5,527 bases of DNA, taken from NCBI GenBank assembly GCA_027023325.1, contig JALVVQ010000321.1, positions 301-5,827 of the forward strand, given 5' to 3'. The translations under genes and the position numbers were made by a program. This document shows positions 1 through 5,527 of the stretch, piece after piece. Source of the DNA: Campylobacteraceae bacterium. Lineage in GTDB: Bacteria; Campylobacterota; Campylobacteria; Campylobacterales; Sulfurovaceae. How positions within the stretch are numbered: the stretch's first letter is position 1; the number at the start of each line of letters is the position of its first letter. The notes under the pieces were generated by a model that had not been told where the DNA came from, ran no database searches, and worked only from the letters and a program-made list of their open reading frames with translations.

Positions 1-839
1 AGCTAGAGGTTTGCAAAAGGGCAGCCCAAAAGGTTACCTTTTTCAATGAACTCATAGGCTCAGATGCCAAGACAGCCGATATGCTCTACGGTGATTTTTT
101 AGAGCGGGTCAAACAGAGTGAATCCGCTGCCACAGACGAATACATCACCCCTGCTATCGCCATCCATTCTCCCTACTCTGTCCATCCCATCGTCCTAGAC
201 CGTGCCGTAGCACTCGCCAAGTCCAAGCGCTGTCCACTCAGCACACACTTCCTCGAATCTCCAGCCGAACGAGAGTGGCTAGCGTCCAATGCAGGGGGAT
301 TTTCTGCCTTTTTCGAGCAGTTCTTTGGCAGCACACAGGCTGTCACTACCATAGAGGAGTTTATGTACCGCTTCGACAGCTATCCTACCCATTTCGTCCA
401 CTGCACACAGACCAGCAGAGAAGAAAAAGCCTACCTTGCTTCCCAAGGCCATAGCATCGCGCACTGTCCACGATCCAACAGACTGCTCGGGTGTGGCAGG
501 CTGGCGATAGAAGAAGTAACAGCCCCCATGAGCATCGCCACCGACGGCCTGAGCTCCAACTGGTCACTCAACCTCTGGGACGAACTCAGAACCGCCCTGA
601 TGCTACACCACCAAGGATCTCTTGCCAAGATGGCAGACAGATTTATCCGCTCCGTTACCTCTGATGCGGCTCTTGCTATCCGATCAGATGCTGGCAAGCT
701 AGAAGTAGGTGCGCCAGCAGACATCATCGTAGTCACGCTACCAGCAAAATGCGAACAGGAGAATGCACTCTCCCTGCATGCGATACTGCATACACAAAGA
801 GTGGAGAATGTGTATGTGGATGGGAAGGAGAGGGTTTAG
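1..839 (+). CDS. mqnX: Aminofutalosine deaminase-type amidohydrolase, 5'-truncated
   Basis: Partial gene. The reading frame is open from base 3, so the first visible ATG (base 81) is internal; 278 C-terminal residues are visible and the N-terminus, including the usual HxH metal motif, lies off the left edge. Amidohydrolase-superfamily marks, numbered from the ATG at 81: an IHSPYSVH substrate-pocket motif (29-36), THFLES with metal-ligand His56 and catalytic Glu59, HCTQ with His107, HCPRSN (128-133), ATDGLSSN with metal-ligand Asp155, and the closing G-K-L-x-x-G-A-P-A-D-I-I-V strand (205-217). This is the COG0402 deaminase pattern. In Campylobacterota the close relatives (the HP0267/Cj0067 type) deaminate 6-amino-6-deoxyfutalosine in the cytoplasm for menaquinone synthesis. 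The family is secure. The exact substrate is inferred from resemblance and could be another aminopurine or aminohydrolase substrate. The gene is visibly GC-richer than the convergent gene that follows. Confidence 0.8.
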   Translation, partial: LEVCKRAAQKVTFFNELIGSDAKTADMLYGDFLERVKQSESAATDEYITPAIAIHSPYSVHPIVLDRAVALAKSKRCPLSTHFLESPAEREWLASNAGGFSAFFEQFFGSTQAVTTIEEFMYRFDSYPTHFVHCTQTSREEKAYLASQGHSIAHCPRSNRLLGCGRLAIEEVTAPMSIATDGLSSNWSLNLWDELRTALMLHHQGSLAKMADRFIRSVTSDAALAIRSDAGKLEVGAPADIIVVTLPAKCEQENALSLHAILHTQRVENVYVDGKERV

Positions 840-875
840 AGATTTATTCTCACCCCTAGAGTCCCTCCAAAAAAC
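840..875. other. Short convergent intergenic gap
   Basis: Thirty-six bases separate the TAG of the amidohydrolase from the TAA of the lipoprotein gene, which face each other. No convincing intrinsic terminator is seen for either strand: a GGAG-a-GGG / CCCTCC pairing with a long loop is possible, but the only A/T run lies on the wrong side of it for the plus strand. Transcripts of the two genes may overlap here. Confidence 0.5.
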
Positions 876-3515
876 TTATTTAAAGTTAATGTAACTAAAC
901 TTACTTACTCCGTTTATGGTTATAATTTCCATCGTTCCATCATTATCTATATCATCTATAATTGCATTAGAAGCAATTCTATCCGTTAATTGACTATATG
1001 TATCTATTTTGAATAATGCATTTGTATAAAAATCATAGTTTTCTTTTTGTATAAAGACACTCAATACATTGCCTCCATCACTAAAGCTAACTAAATCTTT
1101 CCTCCCATCTTTGTTAAGATCAACTGGGCGCATAAATCCATCAATACGCTCTCTATTAACTTTTATTTTAGACAGAAAATTTAACTTATCCTCCTCTAGT
1201 GCAAAAGTATACAGGTTTGTCATATTTCCATCGTAAGCACTTATCGCCATATGTGTAGAGTCCAGCATTACCGAACCATATAATCTTGTACTAAACACAG
1301 AAGAAGGTGTACCATTATTAAGTAAAGTGTATTTATGTTCTTTTTTAACAAAATTGTTACTACTCTTTTGCATAAAATAAGTCATACCTATATATGCAGA
1401 ACACTCGCTGTCATCTGTACTGCATTCTCTAACTTTAAAAGGTGTACAAATAATATCTTTAAGTCCATCCCCATTAATATCTTCTGCACTTTTAATACCT
1501 TGGCAGTTAGCTGAATTTCCAACTACTATTTTTTCATTCAAATTACCGACATCAGTATAAATCATATATTGATCTATATTGTTATCTCGAACAATAATAT
1601 CATCTTTCCTATCATTATTTATATCTGACACTGCTGCGATGTTTATTAAATTATAGTAACTTGAAATATTTATATCTTGCATTGCTGTTATATTATTTCT
1701 TTGTAGCTGTAAAATTTTTGATGTATCTCCAAAAATTAATGCGTCCAGCACACCATTGCCATTAAAATCACCATAATATAGAGTACCATTGATTTCAAAT
1801 TCAGTATGATTATATACCTTTTTACTATCTTGATAATCAATATTTAAAAAAGTTCCGGAATAGGTTTCTGAAGAATATAAAATATCTTTTAAACCATTCT
1901 GATCTAAATCAAAGGAGGTAGCTGTCAATGTGGCAACATATTCATCATTGTTTGATAAATTTGCTTCCTCTATTGACCCTATGGCGGAGTTAACTGTTAT
2001 ATTAATCTCTTGGCTCTCATCTTCTGCCATTTCATCATCAGATACTATGCATTTAATAATATATTTTCCTGCACCAGATGCAAAAAATACTGGCTTCGCC
2101 AAAGTATCGCTATTCATATTTTCACTTGCATCTACTCTATAGAGTTCCACTGACTGATTCGACTCTATGAGTTCCCATGTATCATCAACAGCGAAGAAGG
2201 CATCTGACACATCTATGTATCGATATACTTCCCATTTGTACGATAATACATCATTATCTTTATCAAGACTTTCAGAAGCATCGAAATGTATTTTACTAAA
2301 TGCATCCACTGTTTCCGTAGTTAAATCTGATGTGATAGAAGCTACAGGTCTACTATTCAACACCTCCTGCTCCTTACTCTGAGTAGCAGATTTCACATCA
2401 CCCGTTCTGTCATCTATAGCAACGACTGTTAGCTTCAATCTATCGTGCTTCACAAACTTATCATTAGTCAATTCAAACACATCACTCTGCACAGCATCAT
2501 TTACTTTCCACTCATATGCAGATGCAAATACATCCAAATCTGGATCATACACTGTCACACTTACTACTGACATATCTGTATCAGTATAGATACTTTGAGG
2601 GAAAGAGATACTGATGACAGGTGCTGCATTTGGAATTTCTTGTTCAAAATCTCCATCTTGATATACTTGCACATCATCCACAGTGCCATCATTGCCATTA
2701 TCTATTTCTACACGAACTCTGTTGTCGTACGCAGTGCGTACTTTGACTGTTGCATCTTTGCCCTCATACAGTATCTCTCCGCCGACCATAGGGTTTCCAG
2801 ACTCATCATATGTGAGTTCTACAGGTGTACTTACTGTGATATATCCTGCTTCAGAGTAATATATCTTCCCCTCGTAAGAAATTTCTCGATCGTATTCATC
2901 AAGCACAGTTTTTAAATCTTCAAACTTCATCATAGTATTATCTTGATTATTTTTGGCGACGAGGTTCTGTGTCAATGTTTTTCTTTTCCCATCATTACTC
3001 ACCTTCACATCGATCAAGCCATCCATGACAATATCAGTCTCGTCATCCTCGATGTGGAACATATCAAATTTTATACTCATCTTCTTAACAAAGGAGCTGT
3101 CTTGCGCATCTACAGTAACGACATATGTTACCTTCCCATCTAAAGTTTCCCCGTCTCCATCATTAAAGTTCTTGAAAATAGCTATTATTTGTCTAGTTAC
3201 ATTATCGATCTTTTTTTCTGTCATGTCTACAGAGCCACTCGTTGCGCCATTTGCTTTTTTATCAAGTCTTTTTAGCAACAAAGAAGTCTTTTTGGCTATT
3301 TTGTTATGGCTACTTCCTGGTACATCGATCATGTCCGCATAAGAAGTATTTAAAACACTAAGAAAGTTTTGCGTTTCATTTTTATCGAGAGATGCGCGTG
3401 CTGTTTCCCCTTTATATGCCAATCCGCCTTGTCCACCAGGATTGCCACCTCCTCCGCCACAACCAACAAACAATACAACACTTGCAACGGACACCATTTT
3501 CAAAAATATTTTCAC
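876..3515 (-). CDS. Large surface lipoprotein: PKD/Ig-like domains plus FG-GAP/VCBS propeller repeats
   Basis: Predicted 879-residue exported lipoprotein; function not recognised. The GTG start is chosen because a strong Shine-Dalgarno (3524-3530) lies 8 bases upstream. The longer frame would begin at a TTG that overlaps the promoter -10 box. The N-terminus is Lys-containing and hydrophobic, ending in L-F-V-G-C with Cys19 as the probable lipidated residue (Phe at -3 is slightly atypical), followed by a Gly-rich linker. Residues about 32-295 match no domain I recognise and include two D/N/G-rich, calcium-loop-like stretches (near 116-124 and 272-280). Residues about 297-386 and 387-509 resemble PKD/Ig-like folds, beginning N-x-x-P-V-x-S-I and ending in beta strands. 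Residues about 536-863 hold FG-GAP/VCBS-type D-x-[DN]-x-[DN]-G-x-x-D repeats. Such proteins usually bind Ca2+ and act in adhesion, surface display or extracellular binding. The gene stands alone, with its own promoter. GC is low at the C-terminal-coding end. Confidence 0.85.
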   Translation of the reverse strand: MKIFLKMVSVASVVLFVGCGGGGGNPGGQGGLAYKGETARASLDKNETQNFLSVLNTSYADMIDVPGSSHNKIAKKTSLLLKRLDKKANGATSGSVDMTEKKIDNVTRQIIAIFKNFNDGDGETLDGKVTYVVTVDAQDSSFVKKMSIKFDMFHIEDDETDIVMDGLIDVKVSNDGKRKTLTQNLVAKNNQDNTMMKFEDLKTVLDEYDREISYEGKIYYSEAGYITVSTPVELTYDESGNPMVGGEILYEGKDATVKVRTAYDNRVRVEIDNGNDGTVDDVQVYQDGDFEQEIPNAAPVISISFPQSIYTDTDMSVVSVTVYDPDLDVFASAYEWKVNDAVQSDVFELTNDKFVKHDRLKLTVVAIDDRTGDVKSATQSKEQEVLNSRPVASITSDLTTETVDAFSKIHFDASESLDKDNDVLSYKWEVYRYIDVSDAFFAVDDTWELIESNQSVELYRVDASENMNSDTLAKPVFFASGAGKYIIKCIVSDDEMAEDESQEINITVNSAIGSIEEANLSNNDEYVATLTATSFDLDQNGLKDILYSSETYSGTFLNIDYQDSKKVYNHTEFEINGTLYYGDFNGNGVLDALIFGDTSKILQLQRNNITAMQDINISSYYNLINIAAVSDINNDRKDDIIVRDNNIDQYMIYTDVGNLNEKIVVGNSANCQGIKSAEDINGDGLKDIICTPFKVRECSTDDSECSAYIGMTYFMQKSSNNFVKKEHKYTLLNNGTPSSVFSTRLYGSVMLDSTHMAISAYDGNMTNLYTFALEEDKLNFLSKIKVNRERIDGFMRPVDLNKDGRKDLVSFSDGGNVLSVFIQKENYDFYTNALFKIDTYSQLTDRIASNAIIDDIDNDGTMEIITINGVSKFSYINFK
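927..1910 (-). repeat. FG-GAP/VCBS calcium-loop repeats in the lipoprotein
   Basis: Six D-rich loops are visible in the translation, numbered from the GTG start: DLDQNGLKD (536-544), DFNGNGVLD (583-591), DINNDRKDD (631-639), DINGDGLKD (679-687), DLNKDGRKD (799-807) and DIDNDGTME (855-863). Several are followed by a hydrophobic I/L-I/V strand. The spacings are 47, 48, 48, 120 and 56 residues. The double-length step leaves room for one degenerate unit near residue 750 (R-L-Y-G-S-V-M-L-D...A-I-S-A-Y-D-G), giving about seven units, as in an integrin-alpha-like beta-propeller. The motif matches are direct; the seven-blade fold is an inference. Confidence 0.75.
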
Positions 3516-3523
3516 GATAACTT

Positions 3524-3530
3524 CCTCCCC
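3524..3530 (-). promoter_or_regulatory. Strong ribosome binding site deciding the GTG start
   Basis: On the minus strand this reads GGGGAGG, followed by 8 bases and then GTG at 3515-3513. It is the best Shine-Dalgarno in the window. It identifies the GTG, rather than the upstream TTG at 3551, as the lipoprotein start, and places the signal peptide at the exact N-terminus. Confidence 0.85.
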
Positions 3531-3550
3531 ATACTTATAATTTGTCAACA

Positions 3551-3579
3551 ATTATAGCAAACTTTTACCAAAATATAAA
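3551..3579 (-). promoter_or_regulatory. Sigma-70 type extended -10 promoter of the lipoprotein gene
   Basis: On the minus strand, TATAAT (3556-3551) is preceded by TGC, giving a perfect extended -10 element, TGCTATAAT. Seventeen bases upstream, TTTATA (3579-3574) matches the -35 consensus at 4 of 6 positions. Transcription would begin near 3544, leaving a leader of about 28 bases that contains the ribosome binding site. The upstream flank is A/T-rich. The site was found by eye and is not experimentally supported. Confidence 0.7.
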
Positions 3580-3597
3580 ATATTTTTTAGAGAGTAC

Positions 3598-3605
3598 GGG
3601 GGGGG
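3598..3605. repeat. Homopolymeric G8 (C8) tract upstream of the lipoprotein promoter
   Basis: Eight consecutive G on the plus strand (C8 on the lipoprotein coding strand) lie in the otherwise A/T-rich intergenic region between the cytochrome terminator and the lipoprotein promoter. The tract sits about 41 bases upstream of the -10 box, roughly -54 to -61 from the predicted transcription start. In Campylobacter and Helicobacter, G/C tracts of about this length are known slippage sites for phase variation; that role here is inferred. Confidence 0.9.
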
Positions 3606-3630
3606 TTGAAAAGTAGGAAAAATGGGATTT

Positions 3631-3662
3631 AAAAAATGTGGTCTGGTATCAAATACCAAACC
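3631..3662 (-). terminator. Rho-independent terminator of the cytochrome / two-component operon
   Basis: Read on the minus strand, starting 8 bases after the cytochrome TGA, GGTTTGGTAT and ATACCAGACC form a 10-bp stem with one G-U pair and a 3-base TTG loop (3640-3662). It is followed by ACA and then six T (3636-3631). This is a standard intrinsic terminator layout. It separates the operon from the lipoprotein gene, which has its own promoter. Confidence 0.85.
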
Positions 3663-3670
3663 CAATCGCA

Positions 3671-4309
3671 TCATTTCATCAAATCTGCAAAACTGGACAT
3701 AGCACTTTTGTCACCTATCCAGGTTACATTGGCATTGACTGTTTTGTTGTGAGAAAAGACAAAGTCACTGCCTGAGGCGGAGGCATGACATGAGATACAA
3801 CCCACTGGCATCCCTTTGGCTACTTTTCCGACCAGCTTCATTCCTTTGTCATTGGTAAAGATCGTACCGTCTGGCTTATATTTTGCCCAGAACCAGTCTT
3901 TGTCATCGGGGTCAAACCCTGGTCGCTTGACCATGATTGTCACTGCCTTCAAGAATGCCTTGGGGTCTTTTTTGACCGCCTCGATCGAAACACCCTTTCC
4001 GCCATAGTTGGTCTTGGAGATGACCAGCTGTCCATCTATTACTCCCTCGATTACCTCACGCACTTTTCCATGTGGAGGCCCTCCGACATAGAGATTGTTC
4101 TGCAGGGCATCAAAGCCTTTGGCATGGAGTTTCTCCCACATTGCTTTGGCAAAAGCTATATCTTCCTTGCTGCCAAATGGGGGCTTCATCATCTTTTTTG
4201 CTTGACTCTTCGACATGCCATCACCTTTTTTCATGCCTTCTGCCACTGCGGCACCACCAAATACCAACGAGATCGCAGCTGCTGCTGCCACTATGTTTAT
4301 TGCCTTCAT
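3671..4309 (-). CDS. Periplasmic cytochrome P460-family c-type cytochrome
   Basis: Predicted 212-residue exported mono-heme cytochrome. A Sec signal peptide spans about residues 1-23, with A-V-A before Glu24. A Lys/Met-rich linker follows (26-43). The core ends in the family signature: a Met-x-Lys-Arg-Pro-Gly segment (126-131), DWFWAKYKPDGT (138-149), then GCISCHA (170-176) with heme Cys171, Cys174 and His175, and DFVF (182-185). This matches the cytochrome P460 / cytochrome c'-beta family, whose members bind heme c and handle NO or hydroxylamine, although many environmental paralogues are uncharacterised. Whether the Lys-heme crosslink of true P460 is present cannot be decided; Lys99, in D-G-Q-L-V-I-S-K, is a candidate. 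AGGAG (4319-4315) lies 5 bases before the ATG. The gene follows the kinase by 39 bases and ends at a terminator, so it is probably the last gene of that operon. Confidence 0.8.
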   Translation of the reverse strand: MKAINIVAAAAAISLVFGGAAVAEGMKKGDGMSKSQAKKMMKPPFGSKEDIAFAKAMWEKLHAKGFDALQNNLYVGGPPHGKVREVIEGVIDGQLVISKTNYGGKGVSIEAVKKDPKAFLKAVTIMVKRPGFDPDDKDWFWAKYKPDGTIFTNDKGMKLVGKVAKGMPVGCISCHASASGSDFVFSHNKTVNANVTWIGDKSAMSSFADLMK

Positions 4310-4334
4310 CTTAGCTCCTTTTTGTTTAGCTAAG
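4310..4334 (-). promoter_or_regulatory. Inverted repeat enclosing the cytochrome ribosome binding site
   Basis: On the minus strand, CTTAGCT (4334-4328) and AGCTAAG (4316-4310) are perfect 7-bp reverse complements separated by an 11-base A-rich loop, and the second arm directly abuts the ATG. The Shine-Dalgarno AGGAG (4319-4315) lies partly in the loop and partly in the stem. An mRNA hairpin here could limit or time translation of the cytochrome. Pairing is seen in the sequence; regulation is inferred. There is no T run, so it is not a terminator. Confidence 0.5.
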
Positions 4335-4348
4335 GAAAGTATAGGATA

Positions 4349-5368
4349 CTAGTGTGTAGTGTCTATGGAGTATGGCTCAAGTTTAAAGACAGTCTTCTCA
4401 TCATTGCTCGCATAGAGATAACAATGGTATCCATTATTAGCACTAAGATTTTTGACGATAGACAGCCCAAGTCCAAAACCACTCTGCTTACGGTTCTTAC
4501 TTTTGTCCACTGTATAAAATGGCTCGAAGATATCTTCCCTGAGATTCAGATCTATTTTTGTGCCTGTATTTTCAAACACGATGGTATCCCCTTCATTGTA
4601 GACCCTCACATACCCCTGTTCTGTAAACTTGACTGCATTCATGAGGATATTGACGGATATACGCTTAAAATCAGTACAATTGAAAGAGAGACGCAAATCC
4701 TCATCAATGGTATTGATGACAGGTACACCCTCTTTATTCGGCAAGAGAGGCAAGACTTTGTCCTGCATCACTTCAAATACGGCGATATCACGCTTGACCC
4801 TCTTGCTTCCCATGGATTCTATATACTGAAGCATATCCACTGTCAACTCATCCATAAATGCCAGCTCTTCTTTCATCCGTACAAGCACTTCCGGTAGCAT
4901 CTCTTTCTCCACCAGGCCATCCTCTATCTCTTCAATATGACCTGAAAGTATCGTGATGGGTGTTTTGATATCATGGGCCATAGAGACCAACAGATCAGAA
5001 AGAGTTTTGTTTTTTTGCCTTAGATCTTCTATCAGCTTGTCCATTTTTTCAGCAAGATAATTGATATTTTGGTTGATATCGTTGATCTCGACAAGTACAG
5101 TGCGACTCTTGTCCGCTTCAAAGTTCTGTGCCTTGACTCTCTGCAATCTTCTCTCTATAAACACAAATTTCTTGGATAAATAGTGTGCAAAGAAATAGCT
5201 CAACACTCCAATAGCCGGTGCTACAGAGAGTACTACCATGATGATCTGCTTGATCATAGGCATTTTGATCGGTTTCCCAATGATCACATAGGTCATCAAG
5301 GAGGTAAAGACAGCAATAGCCAAGCCAGCAAGCATATAGACCAGTATCGTAAACGATTTAATTCTCAT
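4349..5368 (-). CDS. Membrane-bound sensor histidine kinase
   Basis: Predicted 339-residue inner-membrane kinase that would phosphorylate the response regulator encoded just upstream. Two membrane segments (about 8-30 and 41-62) flank only about ten residues, so there is almost no extracytoplasmic sensor domain. A linker with coiled-coil character (about 66-125) follows. The H-box is M-A-H-D-I-K-T-P with phospho-acceptor His132. The ATPase domain shows an N-box N-I-L-M-N-A-V-K-F (240-248), a divergent G1 box E-N-T-G-T-K-I (266-272) in which the usual Asp of D-x-G-x-G appears as Asn, an F-box I-F-E-P-F-Y (280-285) and a G2 box G-F-G-L-G-L-S (297-303). The other catalytic boxes are intact, so activity is expected. 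The ATG lies inside the 3' end of the regulator gene (11-base overlap) and lacks a well-spaced Shine-Dalgarno, which suggests translational coupling. The signal sensed is unknown. Confidence 0.9.
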   Translation of the reverse strand: MRIKSFTILVYMLAGLAIAVFTSLMTYVIIGKPIKMPMIKQIIMVVLSVAPAIGVLSYFFAHYLSKKFVFIERRLQRVKAQNFEADKSRTVLVEINDINQNINYLAEKMDKLIEDLRQKNKTLSDLLVSMAHDIKTPITILSGHIEEIEDGLVEKEMLPEVLVRMKEELAFMDELTVDMLQYIESMGSKRVKRDIAVFEVMQDKVLPLLPNKEGVPVINTIDEDLRLSFNCTDFKRISVNILMNAVKFTEQGYVRVYNEGDTIVFENTGTKIDLNLREDIFEPFYTVDKSKNRKQSGFGLGLSIVKNLSANNGYHCYLYASNDEKTVFKLEPYSIDTTH

Positions 5369-5527
5369 AGATTCTGTACCCCATTCCTCTTACGGTTTTG
5401 ATGATATCCTTATCGAAGAACGGCTCAACTTTTTTTCGGATATGATAAATATGACTGTTGATTCCCTGCTCATCAATCTCACCCAGATAGTGATCATAGA
5501 TCAGCTCAGACAGCTCCTGCCTACTGT
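5358..5527 (-). CDS. OmpR/PhoB-family response regulator, C-terminal part
   Basis: Partial gene cut by the right edge; the frame runs from the edge to a TAA at 5360-5358. The 55 complete visible residues are the end of an OmpR-type winged-helix DNA-binding domain: S-R-Q-E-L near the start, then H-I-Y-H-I-R-K-K-V-E (recognition helix region), and the terminal wing K-T-V-R-G-M-G-Y-R-I-Y-E-N-stop. The receiver domain is outside the window. It overlaps the kinase start by 11 bases, the usual arrangement for a cognate pair. Its targets are unknown; its own operon, including the cytochrome, is the natural first guess. Confidence 0.88.
   Translation of the reverse strand, partial: SRQELSELIYDHYLGEIDEQGINSHIYHIRKKVEPFFDKDIIKTVRGMGYRIYEN

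Noticed and set aside
81..83. ATG at 81 as the start of the amidohydrolase
   Set aside because: The frame is open back to base 3 and the visible part lacks the N-terminal metal motif, so the gene begins outside the window.
825..870. Bidirectional terminator between the convergent genes
   Set aside because: The best pairing has a bulge and a loop of over 20 bases, and no T run follows it on either strand.
2595..3342. Plus-strand open frames opposite the lipoprotein gene (for example 2595-2915 and 2953-3342)
   Set aside because: They are antisense to a well-supported gene, have low-complexity hydrophobic Ser/Ile/Leu-rich translations with no motifs, and show no ribosome binding sites that I could see.
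3516..3551. Longer lipoprotein reading frame starting at 3551
   Set aside because: It would start at a TTG inside the -10 box and put a charged 12-residue extension before the signal peptide; the GTG at 3515 has a strong, well-spaced Shine-Dalgarno.
4340..4347. TATACT as a separate -10 promoter for the cytochrome gene
   Set aside because: No convincing -35 was found at the right distance and it lies in a 39-base gap typical of co-transcription; a weak internal promoter cannot be excluded.
4352..4897. 181-codon plus-strand frame opposite the kinase
   Set aside because: It lies antisense to conserved kinase boxes and its translation shows no domain; it is a shadow of the kinase frame.
5010..5016. 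A7 homopolymer in the kinase gene, and another A7 (5430-5436) in the regulator gene, as phase-variable frameshift sites
   Set aside because: Both sit in Lys/Arg-coding stretches of intact frames in ordinary regulatory genes; A7 runs are common at this composition and there is no sign of alternative frames being used.

Overview
The window looks like a chromosomal segment of a Campylobacterota (epsilonproteobacterial) genome, most plausibly a Sulfurovum/Sulfurimonas-like sulfur or hydrogen oxidiser. The clues are an aminofutalosine-deaminase-type amidohydrolase (the futalosine route to menaquinone), a Gly-rich lipoprotein N-terminus of a style I associate with that group, and a P460-type c-cytochrome beside an OmpR-type two-component pair. 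The genus is an inference, not read directly. No mobile element, CRISPR array, tRNA or rRNA was recognised.

Layout. (1) Bases 1-839, plus strand: the 3' part of a metal-dependent deaminase, cut by the left edge. (2) Bases 876-3515, minus strand and convergent with it: one large secreted lipoprotein with an N-terminal region of unknown fold, two PKD/Ig-like domains and a C-terminal FG-GAP/VCBS repeat region that probably forms a seven-bladed propeller. It has its own extended -10 promoter and a strong Shine-Dalgarno, which fix a GTG start at 3515. (3) Bases 3671-5527, minus strand: a compact operon reading response regulator (cut by the right edge), then histidine kinase (11-base overlap), then a periplasmic mono-heme cytochrome P460-family protein (39-base gap), closed by a Rho-independent terminator at 3631-3662.

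How the parts fit. The two-component pair and the cytochrome are probably co-transcribed, which suggests that the kinase/regulator controls, or responds to, the redox or nitrogen-oxide chemistry of the cytochrome. The lipoprotein is a separate transcription unit. A run of eight G sits about 41 bases upstream of its -10 box, where length changes could tune expression. The lipoprotein also carries seven bacterial-type N-glycosylation sequons (D/E-x-N-x-S/T) and a clear internal drop in GC toward its propeller end.

No wholly new system is evident. The most interesting items are in and around the lipoprotein (possible phase variation, glycosylation, domain mosaicism) and the kinase-regulator-P460 operon.
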